This document shows, in pieces, positions 34,445 to 42,315 of a stretch of 64,000 bases of DNA. This DNA comes from Bacteroidota bacterium (GTDB lineage: Bacteria; Bacteroidota; Bacteroidia; JAHEXY01). The notes below the pieces were generated by a model, which was not told where the DNA came from, made no database searches, and saw nothing but the letters and a program-made list of their open reading frames with translations. Every line of letters begins with the position of its first letter. The stretch's first letter is position 1. The stretch is from NCBI GenBank assembly GCA_023251875.1, contig JAHEXY010000007.1, positions 234,045 through 298,044 of the forward strand, given 5' to 3'. A program made the position numbers and the translations under genes.

Positions 34445-36251
34445 CTGTGTTTTTACTTTTTAATAAATTGGCATTGATTAATTTTTCCTCCATTTGTGGC
34501 CTTGTAATGGTATCTGTAAGATATTTTTCTATTAACAAACTTGCAACAGGCACTGCATAAGTTGCTCCAAAACCTGCGTTTTCAACTATTACAGCAATGG
34601 CAATTTTAGGATGGTCTTTAGGGGCAAAGGCAATAAAAATAGAGTGATCATCTCCATGAGGGTTTTGAGCGGTTCCCGTTTTACCACAAAAAGGAATATT
34701 TTTTAATTTTCCTCCTGCAGCAGTTCCCGATTCAACAACATTATACATGCCATCAATGATTACTTCAAAATTGGCGCTGTCGATAGGAATTTTACGCACC
34801 CTATGAAATTCAGGATTATCAATAGGTTTATCGTTTACCATTTTTACCAAATGGGGGGTAACATAATAACCTCGGTTAGCAATTGCAGCAGTCATGTTTG
34901 CTAATTGTAAGGGCGTTACCGACATTTCTCCTTGTCCAATAGCAAGAGAAACAATTGTTAGGGATTTCCAATATCCTTTGCCATGGTATTTATCATAATA
35001 TTTTACAGTTGGCACATAACCGGTTTCTTGATTTAAATAATCAGACGGCAACCTACTGCCCAAACCAAAACTCACAACATAATCTCTCCACTTATTAAAC
35101 CTAGTTTCTGTCGATTCACTTCCTTTATCTATACTAGCTCTAAAAGTGGCAGCAAAATAAGCATTGCATGAATGCTGAACGGCCTCTCTTAAATCAAGTG
35201 GAGAAAAATGTGCATGACAGCCCATGTGAAAATTTCCAACCGTATATCCTCTATTGCATCCAAAACGAGTTTCAGGTGTAATAGCGCCCTCTTGCAAACC
35301 GATTAATCCATTAATTAATTTAAATGTAGAACCCGGTGGGTATTGCCCTAAGGTAGCACGATTAATTAATGGTTTGTTTTCATCTAAACTTAAAGCGGTA
35401 TAGGTTTCAGAAAGTTTTCTTCCTACCAATAAATTAGGATCATAGGTTGGACTTGAAACCAAAACTAAAATTTCTCCTGTTGATGGCTCAATAGCAACAA
35501 TGCTTCCTTTCTTGTTTTGCATCAATTTTTCTCCATATTCCTGTAGTTCAGCATCAAGGGTTGTCATAAGCGGCAATCCATCAACAGCCGCAGTATCATA
35601 GACTCCTTCTTTATAGCTTCCAATAATTCTATTGAACCGATTCACTAACATTTTTTTTACACCTTTTTGTCCGCGCAAATCATTTTCGTAATATTTTTCA
35701 ATCCCTAAAGTGCCAATATAATCTCCAGATTTATAATAGGGATTTTTCTTAATCAAATTATCCGATACCTCGCCAACATAGCCTAATACATGAGCCGCAA
35801 TCGGCTTGGGATATTTTCGAATGGTACGTTTTTGGAGATAAAAGCCGGGGAATTTGTATAACTTTTCTTGTAATGCTGCATACGTTTCAGGACTAATTTG
35901 TTTTTGAAATGAAGGATCAGCATAAGAAAGTTTTCTCATTTTATCAATAAACTGTTCTTTTGAAATTGCAATTAAACTACATAATTCTGTGGTATCGATA
36001 TTTTTTATTTCTTTTAAATCTACATTTAAATCATAAGCCACTTGATTAAAAACTAATGGATTCCCTTTTCTATCATAGATTACGCCACGCTTAGCATATT
36101 CTGTAATAGGTCGGGTAGTATTATTCATGGCCGCTATTTTTAAATCTTCATCAATAATTTGGAGATAAAAAAGTCGGAATAAAAACAAAACACCTATGGC
36201 AATAAAAATTGCCTGAATAACATATTTGCGCTCGGCAAATTTATTGTTCAT
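34416..36251 (-). CDS. mrdA: Penicillin-binding protein 2 (elongation transpeptidase)
   Basis: 611 aa class B PBP. N-terminal TM anchor (about 11-30), pedestal with RGVIYDRKGNPLVFN, and the transpeptidase domain with SxxK in PPGSTFKLING (nucleophile Ser), SxN in HSCNAYF, and KTGTAQNPHG. It crosslinks peptidoglycan during side-wall growth with RodA and MreBCD. Start overlaps the mreD stop by 4 bp. Confidence 0.94.
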   Translation of the reverse strand: MNNKFAERKYVIQAIFIAIGVLFLFRLFYLQIIDEDLKIAAMNNTTRPITEYAKRGVIYDRKGNPLVFNQVAYDLNVDLKEIKNIDTTELCSLIAISKEQFIDKMRKLSYADPSFQKQISPETYAALQEKLYKFPGFYLQKRTIRKYPKPIAAHVLGYVGEVSDNLIKKNPYYKSGDYIGTLGIEKYYENDLRGQKGVKKMLVNRFNRIIGSYKEGVYDTAAVDGLPLMTTLDAELQEYGEKLMQNKKGSIVAIEPSTGEILVLVSSPTYDPNLLVGRKLSETYTALSLDENKPLINRATLGQYPPGSTFKLINGLIGLQEGAITPETRFGCNRGYTVGNFHMGCHAHFSPLDLREAVQHSCNAYFAATFRASIDKGSESTETRFNKWRDYVVSFGLGSRLPSDYLNQETGYVPTVKYYDKYHGKGYWKSLTIVSLAIGQGEMSVTPLQLANMTAAIANRGYYVTPHLVKMVNDKPIDNPEFHRVRKIPIDSANFEVIIDGMYNVVESGTAAGGKLKNIPFCGKTGTAQNPHGDDHSIFIAFAPKDHPKIAIAVIVENAGFGATYAVPVASLLIEKYLTDTITRPQMEEKLINANLLKSKNTGEKTAGNFQ

Positions 36252-36766
36252 GATCTTCTATCAGATTTTTTAAAAAGGTAGAGTGTTACAACCATTAATA
36301 ACACTGTAAAGATAGTACTTAATAAAACTCTTAACAAAGTTGAAAAAAATTCCTGAAAGCGAAACACTTCAATATAAAATAAAAAAGTATGATGAACTAA
36401 AACCAATAATGTTGCATACATAATGAATCTTACGGGTCCCAATTTTTTTAAACTGGGCTCATCACGAGATTCTATTTCTTCTCTCTGTGTAATTAAGGCA
36501 AGCAAATTAGGTCGAAGAAAAGCCATTAGTACAGATGCTGCAGCGTGCATACCCGGTGTATTGGAGAACATGTCTACAGACAGGCCAATTAAAAAAGCGC
36601 TTAACAATAAAATCCATTTAGGGGTATCAAAGGGAAGTAGTAAAATAAAAAGAACATAAAGATTGGGGTTGATGTATCCACTAAATTGAATGTGATCCAA
36701 TACCAGCCCTTGAACTAATACCAGCAAAATAAATCGTACAATATTTAGGGCAATTACTTTTGTCAT
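36248..36766 (-). CDS. mreD: Rod shape-determining protein MreD
   Basis: 172 aa small integral membrane protein with five or six helices; starts IVRFILLVLVQGLVLDHIQFSGYINP, like other Bacteroidota MreD. Recognised mainly by position between mreC and mrdA, with 4-bp overlaps on both sides. Part of the elongasome. Confidence 0.86.
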   Translation of the reverse strand: MTKVIALNIVRFILLVLVQGLVLDHIQFSGYINPNLYVLFILLLPFDTPKWILLLSAFLIGLSVDMFSNTPGMHAAASVLMAFLRPNLLALITQREEIESRDEPSLKKLGPVRFIMYATLLVLVHHTFLFYIEVFRFQEFFSTLLRVLLSTIFTVLLMVVTLYLFKKSDRRS

Positions 36767-37605
36767 TTTTCTTTATTTAAGGCTTTTGCCTTTTTCTCTA
36801 AATCGAGTTGTTCTTGCTTTTTAAAATTTTCTATTACATATACATAGGATAAACTTCCAAAATGGGTAGATAAATTTATTTTAGCAATAGAATGTTCATT
36901 ACCCGATTTTTGAATAAATTCTGTAACTCTTCCTACCATTATTCCTTCGGGAAATAAGGTTGAATAGGAAGTTGTAACAATAGTGTCTCCAACATTTACT
37001 TTTACATAATCAGGAATGTCGGTAATAATGGCTTCTTGAGGATTGGTTCCATCCCATAATAAAGATCCAATAGCATTGTCTTTTTTAAACATTACTCCTA
37101 AACTGTATTTTTCATGGAGTAATGACATTACAACCGAAAAATCATCAGATACATTTACAACAGTTCCCACAACTCCATTGGCGCAAATAACTCCCATATC
37201 TTGTTTTATTCCGCTTCTTGAGCCTTTATTTAGAGTAATGTAATTACTTCTTTTATAGATAGAATTATTAATAACCTTTGCAGAAATGTAATAATATTGA
37301 AGTTGGTGTATGCTGTCATTTGCTTTAAACGAACTATCGCTATATAAATAATAAGATTGCTTAGCCAAAGATCTGAATTGCGCATTTTCATTCGCTAATG
37401 AATCATTTTCTTTTTTAAGATTTACGTATTCTTTTGTTTCGCTAAGGGCCATAAGCATATTGCCGCTTACTTTATTGGAAGTATTAATAAATCCGGCCTT
37501 ATGGTAATTGTTCCATTGAAAAATAAACGTGAACGAGAGGGCCTCTAAAAGAAGAAACAGAAACAAAATATTATTCCGCCATATGAAACGTACAATGTTG
37601 AGCAT
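36763..37605 (-). CDS. mreC: Rod shape-determining protein MreC
   Basis: 280 aa. Short cytoplasmic N-terminus, TM helix (about 9-29), coiled coil (about 55-82, LKKENDSLANENAQFR), then the periplasmic two-lobed beta domain with NNSIYKRSNYITLNKGSRSG and GVICANGVVGTVVNVS. Links MreB to the periplasmic synthases. Overlaps mreD by 4 bp. Confidence 0.91.
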   Translation of the reverse strand: MLNIVRFIWRNNILFLFLLLEALSFTFIFQWNNYHKAGFINTSNKVSGNMLMALSETKEYVNLKKENDSLANENAQFRSLAKQSYYLYSDSSFKANDSIHQLQYYYISAKVINNSIYKRSNYITLNKGSRSGIKQDMGVICANGVVGTVVNVSDDFSVVMSLLHEKYSLGVMFKKDNAIGSLLWDGTNPQEAIITDIPDYVKVNVGDTIVTTSYSTLFPEGIMVGRVTEFIQKSGNEHSIAKINLSTHFGSLSYVYVIENFKKQEQLDLEKKAKALNKEK

Positions 37606-37611
37606 TTTTGC

Positions 37612-37655
37612 TATTAGCTATTAGCTATTAGCTATCAGCCAAAAGCCAATAGCTT
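37612..37655. repeat. Tandem TATTAGC heptamer repeats between mreB and mreC
   Basis: Three to four copies of TATTAGC/TATCAGC followed by AAAAGCCAATAGC, which can pair back on them. Fills nearly all of the 51-bp mreB-mreC gap. A similar arrangement of heptamers is at 49067-49128. Confidence 0.6.
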
Positions 37656-37656
37656 T

Positions 37657-38685
37657 TTAGTCTCTAATCAAGAATTGGAAATTATTAATATTCTTTAATG
37701 CTATACCTGTACCACGAGCAACGGCTCTAAGCGGATCTTCTGCTACATGAACAGGAAGTTTTGTTTTTTGCGAAATGCGTTTATCAAGGCCTCTTAGTAA
37801 TGAACCTCCTCCGGCAAGATAAATACCCGTCATGTAGATATCAGCAGATAATTCAGGAGGAGTCATTTCTAATGCATTTAAAATAGCAGCTTCTATTTTA
37901 GAAATGGATTTGTCTAGGCAATGCGCAATTTCTTCGTATGACACAGTAATTTCTTTTGGTATACCCGTCATCAAATCTCTTCCATGAACGGCATAATCAG
38001 GTGGAGGATTATCAAGTTCCGGCAATGCAGCACCCACTTCAATTTTAATTCGTTCAGCAGAACGTTCTCCAATAAGAATGTTATGTTGTCTGCGCATGTA
38101 GTCTTCTATATCTGCCGTAAATTCATCTCCTGCTACACGAATAGATTTGTTACAAACAATCCCTCCTAATGCAATAACGGCAATTTCACTTGTACCGCCT
38201 CCAATGTCAATAATCATGTTTCCCATTGGTTCTTCCACATCAATGCCAATACCAATTGCAGCAGCCATCGGCTCATGAATAAGATACACTTCTTTTGCCC
38301 CCGCATGTTCGGCAGAATCTTTTACAGCACGTTTTTCAACTTCTGTAATTCCGGAAGGGATACAAATTACCATGCGAAGCGGAGTAGAAAACATTCGCTT
38401 TTTTCCTCCCCAAATCATTTCAATCATTCCGCGAATCATGTGTTCTGCAGCTTGAAAGTCGGCAATTACACCATCTTTAAGCGGGCGAATGGTTTTAATG
38501 TCTTCATGTGTTTTACCATGCATTTGCATGGCCTTTTTTCCAACAGCAATTACTTTGCCCGTACTGCGTTGAATAGCAACAATAGAAGGTTCATCAACAA
38601 CAACTTTATCATTATGTATAATAATTGTATTGGCAGTTCCTAAATCTATTGCAATTTCTTGTGTAAATACGTCAAAAAGACCCAT
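37657..38685 (-). CDS. mreB: Rod shape-determining actin-like protein MreB
   Basis: 342 aa. Actin-fold ATPase: phosphate 1 loop IAIDLGTANTIIIH (about 12-25), connect 1, phosphate 2 MIIDIGGGTSEIAVIAL, and the adenosine loop YLAGGGSLLRGLD. Forms filaments under the membrane that guide the elongation synthases. First gene of mreB-mreC-mreD-mrdA-rodA. Confidence 0.96.
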   Translation of the reverse strand: MGLFDVFTQEIAIDLGTANTIIIHNDKVVVDEPSIVAIQRSTGKVIAVGKKAMQMHGKTHEDIKTIRPLKDGVIADFQAAEHMIRGMIEMIWGGKKRMFSTPLRMVICIPSGITEVEKRAVKDSAEHAGAKEVYLIHEPMAAAIGIGIDVEEPMGNMIIDIGGGTSEIAVIALGGIVCNKSIRVAGDEFTADIEDYMRRQHNILIGERSAERIKIEVGAALPELDNPPPDYAVHGRDLMTGIPKEITVSYEEIAHCLDKSISKIEAAILNALEMTPPELSADIYMTGIYLAGGGSLLRGLDKRISQKTKLPVHVAEDPLRAVARGTGIALKNINNFQFLIRD

Positions 38686-38693
38686 ATATCAGT

Positions 38694-38760
38694 TCAAGGT
38701 TTTAAAGTTCAAGGTTCAAAGTTTTTTTAAACTTTAAACACTTTGAATTTACGGTCTTTT
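38694..38760. repeat. TTCAAGGTT direct repeats upstream of mreB
   Basis: Repeats of (A)GTTCAAGGTT and AAAGTT/AACTTT give overlapping direct and inverted repeats (GTTTTTTTAAACTTTAAAC). Intergenic between mreB and the hipBA operon. A dispersed repeat of unknown role, possibly in the mreB leader. Confidence 0.45.
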
Positions 38761-38884
38761 ACGCAATAGAAGATTTTTAATTTATTTTTTTTATTAACAA
38801 ACGATTGTTATTGCTGACAGTCGTTAAACTATCGTGATCCGGATTGATTCGATTTACTAAAACAATGTTAGTTTATAAATGTTT

Positions 38885-38912
38885 CTTATTATCAACAAAT
38901 AAGTTATATTTG
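38885..38912 (+). promoter_or_regulatory. hipBA promoter and possible operator
   Basis: TATATTTG (38905-38912) is a clean -7 element, 23 bp before the hipB ATG. The inverted repeat CTTATT-N7-AATAAG (38885-38903) lies directly upstream, where bound HipB would block transcription, fitting autorepression. Confidence 0.5.
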
Positions 38913-38934
38913 AATATATTAATCAACAATTATT

Positions 38935-39231
38935 ATGCGTAGTAAGAAACAAATACTTTTTCCGAAGTACCAACAAATACTTGAACAATTGGGAGAAAAT
39001 ATCAAATTAGCCAGAAAGAGAAGACGGTTAACAACTATTCAGGTTGCTGAGCGTGCGGGAATCAATAGAACCACCCTGTATCAAATTGAAAAAGGAAATT
39101 CACGGGTATCGATAGGGGGGTATTTTAACGTACTTAGAGTATTGGGACTACAAAATGATTTTACAAGACTTGCAGCTGACGATGAGTTTGGAAGAAAATT
39201 ACAAGATCTACAACTCTTAAACGCTAAATAA
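38935..39231 (+). CDS. hipB: HipB-like XRE antitoxin
   Basis: 98 aa DNA-binding antitoxin. Cro/C1-type helix-turn-helix at about residues 21-75 (NIKLARKRRRLTTIQVAERA, then INRTTLYQIEKG). Expected to bind both the operator and HipA. One base separates its stop from the hipA ATG. Confidence 0.9.
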   Translation: MRSKKQILFPKYQQILEQLGENIKLARKRRRLTTIQVAERAGINRTTLYQIEKGNSRVSIGGYFNVLRVLGLQNDFTRLAADDEFGRKLQDLQLLNAK

Positions 39232-39232
39232 A

Positions 39233-40483
39233 ATGGCAGGTTCAAAAACAGATATATGGGTATATGCGCATTGGCTTGGAATGTCGAAACCAAAATGCAT
39301 TGGTATTTTATCTGCGCACCAAAGTAAAGGGAAAAAGATATTTGGTTTTGAATACGATGCTACTTGGCTTGCATCTGAAGAACAATTTATTTTTGATCCG
39401 GATATTGAATGGTATTCCGGTCCTCAATTTCCGAATGCGAAAGAAAACTTTGGAATATTTTTAGATTCAATGCCCGATACCTGGGGGCGTACATTAATGA
39501 AGAGAAGAGCGGCTCAAAAAGCAAAAGATGAAAATAAACCACTACCTACTTTATTGGATGTAGATTTTTTACTTGGCGTTTATGACGAAAGTAGAATGGG
39601 TGCATTGCGATTTAAATTGGATCCGAATGGCCCTTTTTTAGATAACGATTCCCGTTATCCAACGCCCCATTGGGCTTCAATTAGAGATTTGCAACACGGC
39701 ATTAATGTAATTGAATCGAACAAAGATACTGTAGAGGCCAGAAAATGGCTTACTATATTAATAGCTCCCGGATCTTCATTAGGAGGGGCAAGGCCTAAAG
39801 CAAATATACTTGATGAGTATGGCCATCCTTGGATTGCCAAATTTCCTTCAAAGAATGATACTATAGACAAAGCTGCATGGGAAATGTTGGCTTATCTCTT
39901 AGCAATTGATTCCGGTATAGAAATGGCAGCATGTAAAATTCAAAAAATTGCAGGAAAGCATCATACTTTTTTTACCAAACGATTTGATAGAACAAAAAAA
40001 GAAAGAATACATTTTGCATCGGCAATGACAATGACCAGAAATAATGAAGATAGCATCAAAGACAAACCGGCAAGCTATCTTGATTTAGCCGAGTTTATAC
40101 AATTTTCAGGATCACAAAACACAAAAGATTTACATCAATTATGGAAACGCATTATTTTTAACATTGCTGTTTCTAATACGGATGATCATTTAAGAAATCA
40201 TGGCTTTGTTTTACAGCAAACAGGATGGAAATTATCTCCCGCCTATGATGTTAATCCCTCAATTGATAAAGGCGGCTTAGCATTAAATATTAATGCAATC
40301 GACAACGCATTAGATTTTGAATTAGCCAAAAGTGTTGGAGAATACTTTATGCTCACTCATTTGCAAATGGAAAAAACAATTAAAGAAGTAAAATCATCCG
40401 TAAAAAACTGGAGAAAAATAGCCGCTAAAATTGGGATTTCAAAATCAGAACAAAAATTAATGGAAACTGCGTTTCGGTTTTAG
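39233..40483 (+). CDS. hipA: HipA-like serine/threonine kinase toxin
   Basis: 416 aa. N-terminal couple-HipA domain with FLDSMPDTWGRTLMKRR, then a kinase-like domain: SLGGARPKA (the Ser loop), WIAKFPS (Lys), FFTKRFDR, catalytic NIAVSNTDDHLRNHGF and metal-binding LSPAYDVNPS. All key residues look intact. HipA kinases inactivate targets such as glutamyl-tRNA synthetase by phosphorylation in characterised cases; the target here is unknown. Confidence 0.92.
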   Translation: MAGSKTDIWVYAHWLGMSKPKCIGILSAHQSKGKKIFGFEYDATWLASEEQFIFDPDIEWYSGPQFPNAKENFGIFLDSMPDTWGRTLMKRRAAQKAKDENKPLPTLLDVDFLLGVYDESRMGALRFKLDPNGPFLDNDSRYPTPHWASIRDLQHGINVIESNKDTVEARKWLTILIAPGSSLGGARPKANILDEYGHPWIAKFPSKNDTIDKAAWEMLAYLLAIDSGIEMAACKIQKIAGKHHTFFTKRFDRTKKERIHFASAMTMTRNNEDSIKDKPASYLDLAEFIQFSGSQNTKDLHQLWKRIIFNIAVSNTDDHLRNHGFVLQQTGWKLSPAYDVNPSIDKGGLALNINAIDNALDFELAKSVGEYFMLTHLQMEKTIKEVKSSVKNWRKIAAKIGISKSEQKLMETAFRF

Positions 40484-40502
40484 TGGCAATTGGATTTTTT
40501 AC

Positions 40503-40540
40503 GCCCTCACCCCTGCCCCCTCTCCCTCAGGAGAGGGGAG
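40503..40540. repeat. CCTCTCC-type palindromic repeat after hipA
   Basis: CCCCTGCCCCCTCTCCCTCAGGAGAGGGG; stem CCCCTCTCC/GGAGAGGGG-type around CTCA. Could serve as a terminator-like hairpin for hipBA. One of six family members in the window. Confidence 0.65.
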
Positions 40541-40630
40541 CTTACACACAAGCTAGGATAATATATTTTTAAAAAGTACAGTAGTAAACATCAAAAAAAC
40601 CTACCATTAAATTGCTTAAACTAAAAAGTA

Positions 40631-40669
40631 CCATCCCCCGCCCCTTCGGGGAGGGTTGGGGAGGGGTCA
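40631..40669. repeat. GC-rich palindromic repeat reaching the purH stop codon
   Basis: CCCCCGCCCCTTCGGGGAGGG followed by TTGGGGAGGGGTCA. The inner stem CCCC-TTC-GGGG is strong. The final TCA is the complement of the purH TGA stop, so the element abuts or provides the end of the gene. Confidence 0.6.
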
Positions 40670-42193
40670 ATGCTTAAAATGCCTTACCCCTGTTACCACC
40701 ATGGCAACATTATTTTTGTTACAGTAGTCAATAGAGTCTTGGTCTTTGATAGAGCCTCCGGGTTGTATCACAGCTGTGATACCCGCTTTATGTGCAATTT
40801 CAACACAATCTGGAAAAGGAAAAAATGCATCAGATGCCATTACTGCACCGTTGATATCAAAGCCAAAGTTCTTTGCTTTTTCTATGGCTTGTTTTAGGGC
40901 ATCAACCCTTGATGTTTGACCCGTTCCGCTTGCTAAGAGCTGTTTATTTTTTACAAAAATAATAGCATTAGATTTTGTATGCTTCACTAAAATATTTGCA
41001 AATGCCAGGTCAGAAAATTCTAAATCACTTGGAGTTTTTTGTGTTACCACTTTCATGTTTTCTTTTTTCTCAACGCTCATATCTCTGTCTTGTTCCAGCA
41101 CACCATTTAATATGGTTCTGATTTGTTTGGCAGGTAAAACACTTGGAGTATGCAACAAAATCATTCGGTTTTTCTTTTGCTTTAATACTTGCAAAGCTTC
41201 ATCGGTAAAAGCAGGAGCAATTACTATTTCAAAAAATATTTTATCTATTTCTTTTGCTGCGGCTTCATCAATTTTTGCATTTGAAATTATTACGCCCCCA
41301 AAAGCGGAAATAGGATCTGCTGCTAATGCGGCATTCCAAGCATCTGCAACTGTTTTACGAGAAGCAATTCCACAGGCATTGTTGTGTTTTAAAATGGCCA
41401 AGGTAGTTTCTGTAAAATCGCCAATAAGCGAAATGGCAGCATCAACATCTAACAAATTGTTATACGATAATTCTTTGCCATGAATTTGCTTGAGAAGCTT
41501 TTCTAAGTCACCATAAAACACTCCTTTTTGGTGTGGATTTTCGCCATAACGCAAAACCTTTTTTTGTTGAATGCTTTCTTTTAATGAACCTTCAGCCGAT
41601 CCTAAAAAATAATTGTAAATAGCACCATCATAATGTGAACTAACATCAAATGCTTGCTTAGCCAAGTATTTTCTATCTTCAATGGATGAATGTCCGTTTT
41701 TTTCTTCTAATAATTTTAATAAAAAAGCATATTCATTTTGCGAAGGCACAACAATAACATCTTTAAAATTTTTAGCGGCAGCTCTAATCAATGAAACCCC
41801 TCCAATATCTATTTTTTCAATGATTTCACTCTCGTTAGAGGTGTTGGCAACCGTTTCTTCAAAAGGATATAAATCAACCATTACAATATCAATTTCGGGA
41901 ATTTGGTATTCCTCTATTTCTAAAATATCATTTTCATGCCCTCTCCTATTTAAAATTCCTCCAAATATTTTGGGATGTAATGTTTTTACTCTTCCTCCAA
42001 GAATAGAAGGATATGCAGTTAATGATTCTACTGGCGTTACGCTTATTCCTAAATTTTCTATATACGACTGTGTTCCTCCGGTTGAGTATAATTTTATTCC
42101 CAATTGATTTAATTTTTTTATAATAGGCTCTAAACCTTCTTTAGAATAAACCGAAACAAGGGCGCTTTGGGCTTTTTTGAGATGAGTTGTCAT
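40667..42193 (-). CDS. purH: Bifunctional AICAR transformylase / IMP cyclohydrolase
   Basis: 508 aa, last two steps of IMP synthesis. The N-terminal cyclohydrolase (1-about 190) shows ALVSVYSKEGLEPIIKKL, LYSTGGT and ILGGRVKTLHPKIFGGIL; the C-terminal transformylase shows LRYGENPHQKG, LKHNNACGIA, DPISAFGGVI and MASDAFFPFPDCVEIA. The Met at 42193 gives the family N-terminus MTTHLKKAQSALVSVYS; the longer frame to 42250 adds 19 unrelated residues. Confidence 0.95.
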   Translation of the reverse strand: MTTHLKKAQSALVSVYSKEGLEPIIKKLNQLGIKLYSTGGTQSYIENLGISVTPVESLTAYPSILGGRVKTLHPKIFGGILNRRGHENDILEIEEYQIPEIDIVMVDLYPFEETVANTSNESEIIEKIDIGGVSLIRAAAKNFKDVIVVPSQNEYAFLLKLLEEKNGHSSIEDRKYLAKQAFDVSSHYDGAIYNYFLGSAEGSLKESIQQKKVLRYGENPHQKGVFYGDLEKLLKQIHGKELSYNNLLDVDAAISLIGDFTETTLAILKHNNACGIASRKTVADAWNAALAADPISAFGGVIISNAKIDEAAAKEIDKIFFEIVIAPAFTDEALQVLKQKKNRMILLHTPSVLPAKQIRTILNGVLEQDRDMSVEKKENMKVVTQKTPSDLEFSDLAFANILVKHTKSNAIIFVKNKQLLASGTGQTSRVDALKQAIEKAKNFGFDINGAVMASDAFFPFPDCVEIAHKAGITAVIQPGGSIKDQDSIDYCNKNNVAMVVTGVRHFKH

Positions 42194-42281
42194 GAAGCTG
42201 AATTTTGATGCAAGTTTACTAAAAAAAGCCCCCTTAAAGGCAGTAATCATTTTCTTTTTTTCAACAAAGAAATAATAGATT

Positions 42282-42309
42282 GAAACCTTTTCAAAAAAAA
42301 GGAGTATAA
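42282..42309 (+). promoter_or_regulatory. ECF-sigma-like promoter, GAAAC-N16-AGTATA
   Basis: GAAACCTTTT, 12 bp, GTATAA. Its end is only 6 bp from the ATG at 42316, so transcription would begin at or almost at the start codon. Confidence 0.6.
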
Positions 42310-42315
42310 AGCATT

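Noticed and set aside
37612-37655. CRISPR-like array
   Set aside because: Units are only 7 bp and contiguous, with no spacers and no cas genes.
38275-38643. Plus-strand open frame inside mreB
   Set aside because: Antisense to a highly conserved MreB region; odd Phe/His/Asn-rich composition.
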